A DNA stretch of 64,000 nt from Nitrospinae bacterium CG11_big_fil_rev_8_21_14_0_20_45_15 (GTDB lineage: Bacteria > Nitrospinota > Nitrospinia > Nitrospinales > VA-1): assembly GCA_002787235.1 (NCBI GenBank), contig PCWG01000015.1:62001-126000 (forward strand), given 5' to 3'. A program made the translations under genes and the position numbers. This document shows positions 9,595 to 18,991 of the stretch, piece by piece. Under the pieces are notes generated by a model. That model was not told the origin of the DNA. It saw nothing but the letters and a program-made list of their open reading frames with translations, and searched no databases. The stretch's first letter is position 1. Each line of letters starts with the position of its first letter.

Positions 9595-9660
9595 ACTCCT
9601 CAGCAAGCTGAAGGAGCTCCAAATTCATTCCCATTATTTTAAACGAAAGCGTTTACCTAC

Positions 9661-10872
9661 ATGAAAATGCAAGTCAAAAAAATTGTATTGGCTTACTCGG
9701 GCGGACTCGATACTTCCGTCATCATCAAATGGTTGAAAGAGCAATATGATTGCGAAATCATTGCTTTTGCGGCCGATCTTGGGCAGGGAGCAGAATTAGA
9801 TCCTGTAAGAGAAAAAGCTTTGGCCACTGGGGCCTCCAAGGTATATATCGAAGACTTGAGGGAAGAATTTGTCAGCGACTTTGTATTCCCCATGTTGCGA
9901 GCCGGTGCATTTTATGAAAATGATTATTTATTGGGAACCTCCATCGCCCGACCCCTTATAGCTAAAGAACAAATTCGCATTGCACGCAAAGAAGATGCTG
10001 ACGGTGTGTCTCACGGAGCCACGGGCAAAGGCAACGATCAAGTCCGGTTCGAGCTTGCCTATCAGACATTGAATCCCGAAATCAAGGTCATCGCTCCCTG
10101 GAGAATCTGGGACTTGAATTCCAGAACGGCATTGATCGATTATGCGAAAAAACATGGCATCCCGGTTCCCGTAAGTCAGGCCAAACCCTACAGCATGGAC
10201 CGAAACCTCTTTCACGTCAGTTATGAAGGCGGTATTCTGGAAGACCCTTGGAACAAGCCCGATGATGATATGTTCGTCATGAGTGTTTCTCCTCAACAGG
10301 CACCCGATAAAGTCACCACCTTGGAAATCGAATACGAACAAGGAAATCCTGTAGCCGTTAATGGCGAAAGAATGAGCCCGGCCGTTCTGTTAGCTACTTT
10401 GAACCAATACGGTGGCGACAATGGGATCGGCAGAATCGATATTGTAGAAAATCGTTTTGTCGGAATGAAATCGCGTGGCGTTTACGAAACCCCTGGCGGC
10501 ACCATTCTCCATGCGGCTCACTCGGCTGTTGAATCGATCACAGTAGACAGGGAATCTCTGTTTATAAGAGACTCACTGATCCCATCTTATGCAAAAATGA
10601 TCTATAATGGGTTCTGGTATTCACCCGAGCGGACACTCCTGCAAAAAATGATCGACCATACGCAACAGCATGTTAATGGAACCGCTCGTGTAGATCTTTA
10701 CAAGGGAAATTGCACAGTAACCGGGCGCAAAGCCGTGAAATCCCTGTACTGTCAAAATGTGGCAACGTTTGAAGAAGATGATCAATACAGACAAGACGAT
10801 GCCGAGGGCTTCATTCGCCTCAACGCGCTTCGTCTCAAACTTTATTCGAAAACCTTTCCTGACGTTTTTTAG
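9661..10872 (+). CDS. argG: argininosuccinate synthase
   Basis: ArgG (403 aa) joins citrulline and aspartate with ATP to form argininosuccinate in arginine biosynthesis. The N-terminal PP-loop YSGGLDTSV is intact, as are the [15 protein letters not shown]-like region (here [15 protein letters not shown]), the PYSMDRNL segment and the [10 protein letters not shown]-terminal element. Length is normal. Start is ATG 9661 or Met3 at 9667; no strong Shine-Dalgarno is seen. The gene has its own promoter (9565-9594) and is followed after 62 nt by an unrelated sigma-54 regulator. Confidence 0.97.
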   Translation: MKMQVKKIVLAYSGGLDTSVIIKWLKEQYDCEIIAFAADLGQGAELDPVREKALATGASKVYIEDLREEFVSDFVFPMLRAGAFYENDYLLGTSIARPLIAKEQIRIARKEDADGVSHGATGKGNDQVRFELAYQTLNPEIKVIAPWRIWDLNSRTALIDYAKKHGIPVPVSQAKPYSMDRNLFHVSYEGGILEDPWNKPDDDMFVMSVSPQQAPDKVTTLEIEYEQGNPVAVNGERMSPAVLLATLNQYGGDNGIGRIDIVENRFVGMKSRGVYETPGGTILHAAHSAVESITVDRESLFIRDSLIPSYAKMIYNGFWYSPERTLLQKMIDHTQQHVNGTARVDLYKGNCTVTGRKAVKSLYCQNVATFEEDDQYRQDDAEGFIRLNALRLKLYSKTFPDVF

Positions 10873-10934
10873 AGCTCAATCAATAACAGCAATTGGCACC
10901 CAGGCAGTTACATAAATAACCGGGACAATTTCAA

Positions 10935-12329
10935 ATGAGTTCAATCCTTGTAGTCGATGATGAAAGAAGCCTGCGTGAATTTTTGACCATCATGCTTGAG
11001 GAACAAGGCTACGAGGTAGAGACAGCGGCTGATGGTGATTCGGCAATACGTTTGATTAAGGAAAAATCATTCGATCTGGCTTTAACAGACATTCGAATGC
11101 GAAAATCAAACGGACTTGATGTATTGACAGCAGTTAAACAATGGCAACCCAATACACCGGTGGTGATGATGACCGCATACGCCACTGCCGAAACCGCCGT
11201 CGAGGCAATGAAAAAAGGAGCTTACGATTACCTGTCCAAACCCTTTCAGGTCGAAGACCTGCAAATCATCATCAAAAATGCGATCGAAAAAAAGAAACTG
11301 GCGGATGAGAACGACTATTTAAAAACCGCACTGGGAGAAAGATATCATTTTTCCAATATGGTTGGCAAAAGCAGTGCGATGCAGAAAATTTTTGGTTTGA
11401 TCCAAAAAGTATCGGCCAGTGTCGCAACTGTTTTGATCACAGGTGAAAGTGGTACCGGCAAAGAATTGGCCGCAAAGGCAATTCATTTCAGCGGAGAACG
11501 AAGAAACTGTCCATTCATTTCCATCAACTGCGGAGCTCTGCCAGAATCTTTGCTGGAAGGAGAACTTTTCGGTTTTGAAAAAGGTGCCTTCACCGGAGCC
11601 GATTATTCGAAACCCGGGCTGATTGAATCCGCGAATCTGGGAACATTTTTTCTCGATGAAATTGGCGAGGCGTCCCCCTCCACTCAGGTCAAATTACTTC
11701 GTGTCTTGCAAGAAAAAGAAGTCATGCGGCTCGGCAGTTCGCAACCCATCAAAGTAGATGTCCGTTTTATGGCGGCAACGAATTGCGATTTATCACGAGC
11801 TGTTCAAAAAAAAGAATTCCGGGAAGATCTGTTCTATCGACTGAATGTGGTTCCTATTCATATCCCCCCATTGAGAGATAGAAAAGAGGATTTGCCCTTC
11901 CTGATAGAACATTTTCTGAATATTTTTACCAAGGAGCATAAATCTGATCGTCCCATTCAAGGCGTTTCGCATCCTGCATTGGCCCGCATGGAAGCCTATC
12001 ATTGGCCTGGAAATATTCGCGAACTGAGCAACGCGATCGAACGTGCTGTCGTTCTCGAAGCAGAAGATAAAATCCAACTGGAAAGTCTTCCCGACGAAAT
12101 CATTCATGGGCATTCTGCGGTCAATGAATGGATTCCGCCTCTGGATCAGGAAGGCCACATCCAATTGGAAGCAACGTTGGATCAGATCGAACGCCGACTA
12201 CTCCAAAGTGCTCTGGACAAAACTGGCGGAATGATCAACAAAGCCGCCGACATGCTGGACCTGAGTTTTCGCTCCATGCGCTATCGAATACAAAAACACA
12301 AACTCAAAGGGAAATACCGCAATCCATAG
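10935..12329 (+). CDS. sigma-54-dependent response regulator (NtrC type)
   Basis: A 464-aa activator with the full NtrC order. The receiver domain (1-120) has acidic Asp8/Asp9, phospho-acceptor Asp52 and Lys102. The AAA+ domain (140-370) has Walker A GESGTGKE at 170-177, the sigma-54-contacting GAFTGA loop at 217-222 and a FFLDEIG Walker B. A Fis-type helix-turn-helix closes the C-terminus (LDLSFRSMRYRIQKHKL). It should activate sigma-54 promoters when phosphorylated. No partner kinase is adjacent, so its signal and targets are unknown. It lies 62 nt after argG and 21 nt before the LpoA-like gene, so co-transcription with the latter is likely. Confidence 0.95.
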   Translation: MSSILVVDDERSLREFLTIMLEEQGYEVETAADGDSAIRLIKEKSFDLALTDIRMRKSNGLDVLTAVKQWQPNTPVVMMTAYATAETAVEAMKKGAYDYLSKPFQVEDLQIIIKNAIEKKKLADENDYLKTALGERYHFSNMVGKSSAMQKIFGLIQKVSASVATVLITGESGTGKELAAKAIHFSGERRNCPFISINCGALPESLLEGELFGFEKGAFTGADYSKPGLIESANLGTFFLDEIGEASPSTQVKLLRVLQEKEVMRLGSSQPIKVDVRFMAATNCDLSRAVQKKEFREDLFYRLNVVPIHIPPLRDRKEDLPFLIEHFLNIFTKEHKSDRPIQGVSHPALARMEAYHWPGNIRELSNAIERAVVLEAEDKIQLESLPDEIIHGHSAVNEWIPPLDQEGHIQLEATLDQIERRLLQSALDKTGGMINKAADMLDLSFRSMRYRIQKHKLKGKYRNP

Positions 12330-12350
12330 AATACTTCTTTTTGCCAAGCC

Positions 12351-14381
12351 ATGACCTTTCCCTTCCAATTGAATGCAATGATTCGTCTGTTAATCCTGTT
12401 TCTCTCTATTGCCTGCACGCTTGCAACAAAACCGGTATGCGCCGAAGAACCCGTTATTCCCGTTGTAGATCAAGCAGAGGCACCTCCTTTGGACAAACTG
12501 AACGTTCTGAGTCAGGCGGAAATATTTTTCCACTCAGGTAAATTCATTGATGCAAAACTTGCATATGAAAAATTTCTCGACCTTGAACATTTTGGTGAAA
12601 ACAATCTACTCGCCTATTATCGGTTGGGACAGATCGAACAAGAGAGCGGTGCATTTCAATCGGCACTCATGTTTTATCAGAACCTGTCCCGGAAATTTCC
12701 GAACAATACCTATGCTCAGGAAATCAGCTTCCATATTGCACAGTGCTATTTTGAAATCGGTCAATATCAACAAGCTGAAGAACTTTTCCGTCGAATCCTG
12801 TTAAAACATCCCGACCGACAAAAACGCTGGCATTCCCTGTTGTACCTTGCCCAGCTCGACCAGCGTCGCGTTGACTACGAAGCTTCGATCGATAAACTAA
12901 AACAAGTCCACCTCCAAAGCGACTCTGCATCCATCCGAGAAAAAGCCAACGAATTGATCGAAACCATCATCAACCAGCACCTGACTGTTGGTTTTCTGGT
13001 GTCAATGCTGGACACCTATCAATCATCGTATCCCGGGGCCACGATCCTGTTGAAATTGATCTCAACCTACCGCCTGCAACGAAACACTCCAGCGTATCGT
13101 AATGCGCTCGAACGCTTTCTGGTGTTATTTCCCGATCATCCCTTGAAGGTGAACATAGAAAATCAATTGCGAGCGGTACAGCAAACAACGATTGTAAAAG
13201 TCAAGCTGGCGGCGATACTTCCGCTATCAGGGAAATTGGCACTGACCGGACAAAAAACCCTTCAGGGAATTCAACTGGCAATGAATCGTTTGAGTCCAGA
13301 ACTTCGCAGTGAAATACAACTGATCGTCAAGGACTCCAAATCCGGTCAATCCATTAGCGAAATAATTCAGGAACTTGGCAACGATCCCGATGTTGTCGCT
13401 GTCATCGGCCCTATTTTAAGCCCTAATTTACGCCAGGCCGCGTCAGATGCTGAGGCCTTGCATCTGCCTTTGTTTTCACCAACCGCATCGGGAGAAGGAC
13501 TTCCCGAATTGAGCCATTTTATATTCCGCAATTCGCTGACACGCGATAATCAGGGACGTTTTATAGCTGAACATGCTGTGAACAAACTCGGCTTGCGCCG
13601 TTTCATGATTCTCTACCCTAATGAAGAATATGGAGTGCGATTAAAAGAAGTATTTGAATTGGAAGCACAAGCCCTCGGAGCCGAAGTACTCACCTCCATC
13701 CCCTACGAACGATCGCAAAATGATTTCAAAGAACAAATCCTTCAGATGGGAGGAATCAGCGATGATCTCCTGGAGAAAATAGGGAAAAAACAATTGTTGG
13801 ATGGGGAGGAACCCGCAGACTTCAGTCAAACGGGAGTTTTTTCCCGTCCACTGTACGAGATGGGGAACTGGTCATCGGAAAACAATATCGAGGATTTAAA
13901 AGTAGATCTGGAACTGGGCTATGATGCGATCTTCATACCAGGATTTTATGACAAGGTAGGGCTCATCGTGCCGCAACTTGTTTTTTATAATATAGACACC
14001 GCTACATTACTGGGTGCCTCTGGATGGAACTCCCCCGAACTCATCGAACACGCCGGGAAATATTTAAAGAAAAGTTTTTTTGTGGATGGCTTTTTTTCTG
14101 AGTCCAGAGAACCCAGAGTGGAAGACTTTGTCAATCGATTCAAGAAAGTATTTGGTCAGGTACCTTCGATCTTATCTGCACAATCGTACGATGCCACAGC
14201 GATACTTTTAGATCTTCTGAGTGATAAGTTGATAACTCGAGATAAAATCAAGGAAGGACTCTTGAAAATCAAAAATTATCCCGGTGTGTCAGGGCTGACC
14301 TCCATAACAGACCAGGGCGAATCCGACAAACAACTTTTCACCCTGACTATAAAAGATAAAAAATTTACAGAGGCGGATTGA
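12351..14381 (+). CDS. TPR plus LpoA-like periplasmic binding protein
   Basis: A 676-aa exported protein. A signal peptide ends around CAEE; Met10 (12378) is an equally good start. TPR repeats follow (about residues 45-280, YxxLGxIEQESG-type), then a type I periplasmic-binding domain (about 285-670) beginning VKLAAILPLSGKLALTGQKTLQGIQLA. This order is that of LpoA/YraM-like penicillin-binding-protein activators and related LivK-fold proteins. The expected role is envelope-located, either controlling peptidoglycan synthesis or binding a small ligand; this is inference from architecture. It overlaps the next gene by 4 nt. Confidence 0.85.
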   Translation: MTFPFQLNAMIRLLILFLSIACTLATKPVCAEEPVIPVVDQAEAPPLDKLNVLSQAEIFFHSGKFIDAKLAYEKFLDLEHFGENNLLAYYRLGQIEQESGAFQSALMFYQNLSRKFPNNTYAQEISFHIAQCYFEIGQYQQAEELFRRILLKHPDRQKRWHSLLYLAQLDQRRVDYEASIDKLKQVHLQSDSASIREKANELIETIINQHLTVGFLVSMLDTYQSSYPGATILLKLISTYRLQRNTPAYRNALERFLVLFPDHPLKVNIENQLRAVQQTTIVKVKLAAILPLSGKLALTGQKTLQGIQLAMNRLSPELRSEIQLIVKDSKSGQSISEIIQELGNDPDVVAVIGPILSPNLRQAASDAEALHLPLFSPTASGEGLPELSHFIFRNSLTRDNQGRFIAEHAVNKLGLRRFMILYPNEEYGVRLKEVFELEAQALGAEVLTSIPYERSQNDFKEQILQMGGISDDLLEKIGKKQLLDGEEPADFSQTGVFSRPLYEMGNWSSENNIEDLKVDLELGYDAIFIPGFYDKVGLIVPQLVFYNIDTATLLGASGWNSPELIEHAGKYLKKSFFVDGFFSESREPRVEDFVNRFKKVFGQVPSILSAQSYDATAILLDLLSDKLITRDKIKEGLLKIKNYPGVSGLTSITDQGESDKQLFTLTIKDKKFTEAD

Positions 14382-14656
14382 TACTTTTCACTGTCAACCG
14401 TTCAGAAACATATACATCCAGTGAATCAACAGCAACCACTTGTCTTTACTGCGGACAAGCAAGACTCAATGCAAATCCCTTGAAACCGATCCAATGCAAA
14501 CATTGCGGGAAATCCATAGGCCGTAGCGATCGGATTTGCTCGGGTTGCGGGGCACAAGTCCCCGGTGCGCTTGCATCCCTGATTGCGATTTCTATTTCCA
14601 TGCTGGCTTTGGGCTACTGGATTTATTTTATTTTCAGCACCCCCTCATCGCCCTAG
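14378..14656 (+). CDS. double zinc-ribbon single-pass membrane protein
   Basis: A 92-aa protein with three CxxC knuckles (Cys22/25, Cys40/43, Cys54/57), forming one or two zinc ribbons, then one membrane helix (about 63-85). The only start that keeps the frame is TTG 14378, overlapping the TGA of the LpoA-like gene, with a purine-rich GAGGCGGA just before it; this predicts translational coupling. Function unknown; such tail-anchored zinc ribbons often accompany envelope or secretion genes. Confidence 0.7.
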   Translation: MILFTVNRSETYTSSESTATTCLYCGQARLNANPLKPIQCKHCGKSIGRSDRICSGCGAQVPGALASLIAISISMLALGYWIYFIFSTPSSP

Positions 14657-14697
14657 GCATACTAAATGTCTGGTTTTAAGAGGAAACTTTAAAGCAG

Positions 14698-14717
14698 ATT
14701 ACAAACAGGTTTGTAAT
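14698..14717. terminator. perfect hairpin between convergent genes
   Basis: ATTACAAA (14698-14705), loop CAGG and TTTGTAAT (14710-14717). It sits between the zinc-ribbon stop (14656) and the HDOD gene end (14734). No U-tract; an AT-rich stem. Confidence 0.35.
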
Positions 14718-14733
14718 GCAGGCTCCAAAATCA

Positions 14734-15573
14734 TCATAAAAATACGCTGACCGCATCAGCAAATTTGTCGACAACCTCTTGCCTGACATCGGAAAGAATT
14801 TCCTTGTCTAATTCCAATAGGGATAAAACATTTTCATCCAATTCTGGCGCAAATGGCTGGCCACTGTCACCCAAACCGAGTTCATAAGCCAAGCAATCCG
14901 CCAAATGAATGGTTGCGGACTCCAAAGGATTGCGCTCGGACACCGTCGGATTGTGATGGAAACCCACCGCATCGAGCAAACGAACGGGAAGGTTCCATGC
15001 CTTGAGAAGTGATACGCCTACCTCTACATGACTGAAACCCATTATTTTTCGCTCCGCTTCGTGCAACGAAATCTGATCCGATCTGCAAAGCGCAAGTGCC
15101 CGCACCATTTTTTCTGGTGCTTTTTTGCAAATTGCCAAAACACCGATATCATGCAACATCCCGGCAATATAAAATCTCTCTACATTGTTTTCTTTTCTAT
15201 GGGTCGCTATGATTTGCGCCGCGATACCCACAGCAAGGCTATGCTCCCAAAAGTCGCTCAGCTTCAACATATCCTGAGGGATTCCCTGAAACTCTTTCAT
15301 CACCGTGGTAGCCAACACCAATTCGCTCAATTGAGTCAAACCCACAATGGTCATTGCGTGTTCAACCGTTTCTACCCCGGCAGTCAATCCATAATAGGGG
15401 CTGTTAACAATTTTCAATAGACGGGCAAGCAAGCCGGGATCGCCACTCAAAATTGCCGAGAACTCCGAGAATGAGCTGTCAGGATTTTCAATCGCTTCTT
15501 TAAATTTAAAATAAACTGCCGGAGGCGTGGCAACCCAATCTGCGGTGATTTTCTTTATTTCTTGTACAGACAT
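14734..15573 (-). CDS. HDOD domain signalling protein
   Basis: A 279-aa protein made of one HDOD domain (about residues 15-215), a degenerate relative of HD phosphohydrolases that usually acts as a scaffold or c-di-GMP/kinase-linked signalling module. Typical segments are LARLLKIVNSPYYGL, VEHAMTIVGLTQL, FWEHSLAVGIAAQ and FYIAGMLHDIGVL. It resembles the HDOD protein at 47151 along its whole length. It is divergent from purN across a 213-nt region that carries a strong inverted repeat. No operon partner is seen. Confidence 0.9.
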   Translation of the reverse strand: MSVQEIKKITADWVATPPAVYFKFKEAIENPDSSFSEFSAILSGDPGLLARLLKIVNSPYYGLTAGVETVEHAMTIVGLTQLSELVLATTVMKEFQGIPQDMLKLSDFWEHSLAVGIAAQIIATHRKENNVERFYIAGMLHDIGVLAICKKAPEKMVRALALCRSDQISLHEAERKIMGFSHVEVGVSLLKAWNLPVRLLDAVGFHHNPTVSERNPLESATIHLADCLAYELGLGDSGQPFAPELDENVLSLLELDKEILSDVRQEVVDKFADAVSVFL

Positions 15574-15669
15574 GAATAAAAATCCTTTTTGGGAGAAGGC
15601 ATAAGTATTTCATCCAAATACATCGTTCAGTCGTCGTTGCTTTGCATCCAGTAATAATGATAATCTGAA

Positions 15670-15695
15670 CACAAGTGCTTTCCGTTGCACTTGTG
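15670..15695. promoter_or_regulatory. perfect 9-bp inverted repeat between HDOD gene and purN
   Basis: CACAAGTGC (15670-15678), 8-nt spacer, GCACTTGTG (15687-15695), in the divergent region between starts at 15573 and 15787. It could be a dimeric repressor operator or an RNA hairpin in one of the two leaders. No known regulator motif is recognised. Confidence 0.35.
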
Positions 15696-15786
15696 GAATC
15701 CAAAGGTTTCTACCGACCCCGGATTTCGTTCAAATTTTTCAAAAGCCTATTATCTCAAGCTAAAGCAGATTTAGCAATTACTGTTA

Positions 15787-16413
15787 ATGGAAAAAAAATC
15801 ATACAAGCTCGGTATTTTGGTTTCTGGACGAGGCTCTAATCTTTCTTCGATCATGGACTCCATTGATCGGAAAGAACTCCATGCCGAAATCGCCCTCGTT
15901 CTTTCAAACAAAAAAGAAGCTCCTGCTCTAAAAAAATGTCAGGACCGCGGCGTTCCGTCTCTTTTTTTGGATCCTAAAAGCTATGCAGGAAAATCTCAAT
16001 ACGATTTGGCACTTGTAAAAGAACTGCAAGCCCGATCGGTCGATCTCATTTGCCTAGCGGGATACATGAAACTATTGAGCAGTGAATTCATCTCTGCTTT
16101 TCGGGGGAAGATTATCAATATACACCCTTCCCTGCTTCCCTCATTTCCCGGGTTGAATGCCCAGAAACAGGCCCTGGACTATGGTGTGAAATTTTCCGGG
16201 TGCACGGTACACTATGTCGATGAAGGCGTTGATACCGGACCCGTTATCATGCAAAGCGTCGTTCCTATTTACGATGCCGACAATGAAGAGGAATTGAGCC
16301 GTCGCATACTGGAGCAAGAGCACATCCTATACTCCAAAGCCCTGCAAGCGATCATCGAAGGTAGAATCCGTCTTGCAGGACGTCGAACCGTACAAAAACA
16401 GGAGAGTTTGTGA
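15787..16413 (+). CDS. purN: phosphoribosylglycinamide formyltransferase
   Basis: PurN (208 aa) transfers a formyl group from 10-formyl-tetrahydrofolate to GAR in purine synthesis. Key features are ILVSGRGSNL (phosphate-binding loop), the catalytic NIHPSLLPSFPG with its Asn and His, and the VDEGVDTGP loop with catalytic Asp. Length is normal. The stop TGA overlaps the GTG start of lolA by 4 nt, placing it first in a purN-lolA-rseP unit. There is no purM neighbour, unlike many genomes. Confidence 0.96.
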   Translation: MEKKSYKLGILVSGRGSNLSSIMDSIDRKELHAEIALVLSNKKEAPALKKCQDRGVPSLFLDPKSYAGKSQYDLALVKELQARSVDLICLAGYMKLLSSEFISAFRGKIINIHPSLLPSFPGLNAQKQALDYGVKFSGCTVHYVDEGVDTGPVIMQSVVPIYDADNEEELSRRILEQEHILYSKALQAIIEGRIRLAGRRTVQKQESL

Positions 16414-17060
16414 AATTCAGGCATCTTATCTTTCTGATTGCACTCATCAGTTTTCCCAAATTATCTCTGGCCAATGAGCTCAATGAAACGCTTTTGGCAA
16501 TACAAAAGCATTATGAATCCGTTGAAACATTTTCGGCAAAATTCACTCAAAAGGCTTATGTGAAAATGCTTGGCAAATCACAAACGTCTGAGGGGACGGT
16601 TCTCATTAAAAAACCGGGGAAAATGCGTTGGGTTTACAAAAATCCCGATCCTCAACTGATCGTGAGCAATAATAAGATGTTGTGGTTTTATGCACCTGAA
16701 GAAGGCCAGGTTTCTCAAATACCGATGGATGATGTCTATTCCTCAAATGCACCGGCTCTTTTTCTTTCAGGTAAAGGAAAAATCGCAGAATCGTTTTCCG
16801 CCACAAAAATTGATGAGAAAAATGACGAAATCATTCTGACGTTGGTACCGCTCGAAGTAGATCATTCACTGACCCAACTCCTGTTGTACGCCAACAACAA
16901 ATCATTTCAAATTACGGGTGCAAGCGTGTATGATAAATTGGGGAATCGGACAGAGATTCGATTTAAAGACATCCAGATCAATCTGGAAATTCCTGAAAAA
17001 ACATTCCAGTTTATAAAACCCCCGGAAGCAGAGTGGCTTGATTTTACAACCACCCCTTAA
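16410..17060 (+). CDS. lolA: outer-membrane lipoprotein carrier LolA
   Basis: LolA (216 aa) is the periplasmic chaperone that carries lipoproteins from LolCDE to the outer membrane. A signal peptide (cleavage after SLA near residue 21) precedes the LolA fold: YESVETFSAKFTQ, GTVLIKKPGKMRWVYKNP and the NKMLWFYAPEEGQV segment. The start is GTG 16410, overlapping the purN stop, with GGAG at 16401-16404. Its presence shows a diderm cell with lipoprotein sorting, in line with the predicted lipoproteins in this window. Confidence 0.93.
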   Translation: MKFRHLIFLIALISFPKLSLANELNETLLAIQKHYESVETFSAKFTQKAYVKMLGKSQTSEGTVLIKKPGKMRWVYKNPDPQLIVSNNKMLWFYAPEEGQVSQIPMDDVYSSNAPALFLSGKGKIAESFSATKIDEKNDEIILTLVPLEVDHSLTQLLLYANNKSFQITGASVYDKLGNRTEIRFKDIQINLEIPEKTFQFIKPPEAEWLDFTTTP

Positions 17061-17081
17061 CAACCCAGTCATTCTAAAATA

Positions 17082-18455
17082 ATGTTTGAATTTTTCAATT
17101 TACCCGTAGACGGGCTATTTGGTTTTTCCGCAAAAATGGTCATATTTTTGATCGGTTTGGCGGCTCTTATATTTGTTCATGAACTCGGACATTTCCTTGC
17201 CGCCCGTTGGGTGGGGGTGATCGTCGAAAAATTCTCCATCGGATTCGGGCCTAAAATCTTCGGCTACAAATCTGGAGAGACCGAATACATGCTCGCAGCG
17301 ATTCCGCTGGGCGGCTATGTCAAAATGAAGGGCGAAGAACTCGAAGACAGTTTTGATAAGGAAGCAGGCTCGTTTTCAGCCGCACCTCCGAAACACCGTC
17401 TGCTGATCGCTTTTGCCGGTCCTCTATTCAATATCCTGTTTTCGATTGGTATCTATTTTTTCGTCTATCTCACCGGGTCTCCCAATCTCGCTCCGGTTGT
17501 AGGCTCAATCAAAGACGGTTCTCCTGCACAGGTGGCCCAGTTGCAGGCAGGGGATAAAATTGTCTCTATAGATGGGAAGGAAATCCGCTTCTGGGAAAAT
17601 CTACAAGATGTGGTGCATCGTGCTCCTGGTAAAACTCTTAACTTTGGCATCGAGAGAGGTACGCTCAAACTGGACATCCCTGTAACACCTGTGTCCGAAG
17701 AAATCACCGACATGTTTGGAGATAAGGAACAGGTTGGTTTGATTGGCATCAGTCCTTTGGTGCGCGATATCACTTACGTTAAAAAGGGCTCTTCCGCAGA
17801 TAAAGCGGGAATTCAGGTAGGCGATAAAGTTCTAGCCGTGGACGATGTACCCATAAAAGGTTGGGGAGATTTAAAACCTGCGGCGGTAGACAAACCGGGT
17901 CAGGAAGTAACTTTTCGCATTCAGCGCGGTACTGCCGAGCTTTTATTAAAAGTGACGCCGGAACTAAAATCCGTTCCCGACCCAGAAAATGAAGACAAAA
18001 AAATAGAAATTGGCGAAATAGGAATCGCCATGAGTGGGACGATTGAGGAAGAAATCTATGGGCCTGTGGGAGCCTTTCAACGCTCTCTTAAAGAAACTTG
18101 GAAGATGATCGCCTTGATTGGAATCAGCCTGCAAAAGATGATATTTGGCTCTATATCAGCGGATTCGATTGGCGGGCCGATAATGATCTTTCAAATATAC
18201 GGTGAACAGGCCGAACAAGGTTTCAGTGAGCTGATTCGATTGACCTCTCTTTTGAGTATCAATCTGGGACTGCTCAACTTGTTGCCCATCCCCGTACTGG
18301 ATGGTGGGCATATTCTTTTCTTTCTGATCGAAATCCTGAAAGGCCGTCCTGTGAGCGAGAAAAATCAGGAACGCGCCCAGCAAGTCGGTATCTTCATGCT
18401 CATCAGTCTGATGGTCTTTGCCTTCTACAATGACATCATAAGACTCATCAGCTGA
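17082..18455 (+). CDS. rseP: site-2 protease RseP with two PDZ domains
   Basis: A 457-aa intramembrane zinc metalloprotease. The first membrane helix carries HELGH (residues 33-37) and the last part the LDGGH motif that supplies the third zinc ligand. Two PDZ domains lie between (about 125-205 and 215-300). RseP clips anti-sigma factors such as RseA and remnant signal peptides in the inner membrane. No rseA/rpoE is in the window. It lies 21 nt after lolA and is probably in one operon with purN-lolA, rather than with the more usual dxr or bamA. Confidence 0.95.
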   Translation: MFEFFNLPVDGLFGFSAKMVIFLIGLAALIFVHELGHFLAARWVGVIVEKFSIGFGPKIFGYKSGETEYMLAAIPLGGYVKMKGEELEDSFDKEAGSFSAAPPKHRLLIAFAGPLFNILFSIGIYFFVYLTGSPNLAPVVGSIKDGSPAQVAQLQAGDKIVSIDGKEIRFWENLQDVVHRAPGKTLNFGIERGTLKLDIPVTPVSEEITDMFGDKEQVGLIGISPLVRDITYVKKGSSADKAGIQVGDKVLAVDDVPIKGWGDLKPAAVDKPGQEVTFRIQRGTAELLLKVTPELKSVPDPENEDKKIEIGEIGIAMSGTIEEEIYGPVGAFQRSLKETWKMIALIGISLQKMIFGSISADSIGGPIMIFQIYGEQAEQGFSELIRLTSLLSINLGLLNLLPIPVLDGGHILFFLIEILKGRPVSEKNQERAQQVGIFMLISLMVFAFYNDIIRLIS

Positions 18456-18462
18456 TCCACAC

Positions 18463-18485
18463 TGGAGAGGCATTGAGCCTCTCCA
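18463..18485. terminator. perfect 9-bp hairpin between rseP and bfr
   Basis: TGGAGAGGC (18463-18471), loop ATTGA, GCCTCTCCA (18477-18485), just 8 nt past the rseP stop and between convergent genes. It lacks a U-tract on both sides; termination inferred from stem and position. Confidence 0.5.
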
Positions 18486-18526
18486 AATAGAAAGAAAAGA
18501 CTATACAAGACAGAATTTCCTAAATT

Positions 18527-18991
18527 TTACATATGTTCTGCGAGGTAATTTTGGATGCCGATGTCTTTAATACGGCTGAATTGGGTTTCCAGCCAATCGC
18601 AACTTTCCTCACTGTCCGTAAGGATTTCATCCAGTAATTCCTTGGTTCCAAAATCCTTCTTCTGTATGCACTCGTGAATCAGGTTTTGCAAACTGGCGAC
18701 ATGTTTTGTCTCAAGTGCGTACTGATTTTTCAATTGCTCCTGACAATTGTCTCCAACTTGGATTTCATCATAACGCGCCATGTTGGGAACACCATCCAGA
18801 TACAGGATACGCTCAATCAATTTATCCGCATGTTTCATTTCGCCCATTGATTCGCTTCGGGCATGACTGGCCAGTTTATCAAAGCCCCAATTTTCCTGCA
18901 TTTTGTAATGAATGTAATACACATTGATCGCCGTTAATTCCCCGGTCAATATTTCATTAAGCCCATCAATAATTCCTGGTTCTGCTTTCAT
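18527..18991 (-). CDS. bfr: bacterioferritin with incomplete ferroxidase site
   Basis: A 154-aa bacterioferritin subunit. These form 24-mer iron-storage shells with haem at dimer interfaces. It aligns without gaps to E. coli Bfr from memory up to residue 133. The haem ligand Met52 is present (EMKHAD), as are ferroxidase residues Glu18, Glu51, His54 and Glu94. The remaining two are changed: Glu127 and His130 are both Ser in the segment before DWLE. This subunit should bind haem but be poor at iron oxidation, as in two-subunit Bfr systems. A Fur-like palindrome lies upstream (19151-19169). It is transcribed separately from map/era, 318 nt away. Confidence 0.92.
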   Translation of the reverse strand: MKAEPGIIDGLNEILTGELTAINVYYIHYKMQENWGFDKLASHARSESMGEMKHADKLIERILYLDGVPNMARYDEIQVGDNCQEQLKNQYALETKHVASLQNLIHECIQKKDFGTKELLDEILTDSEESCDWLETQFSRIKDIGIQNYLAEHM

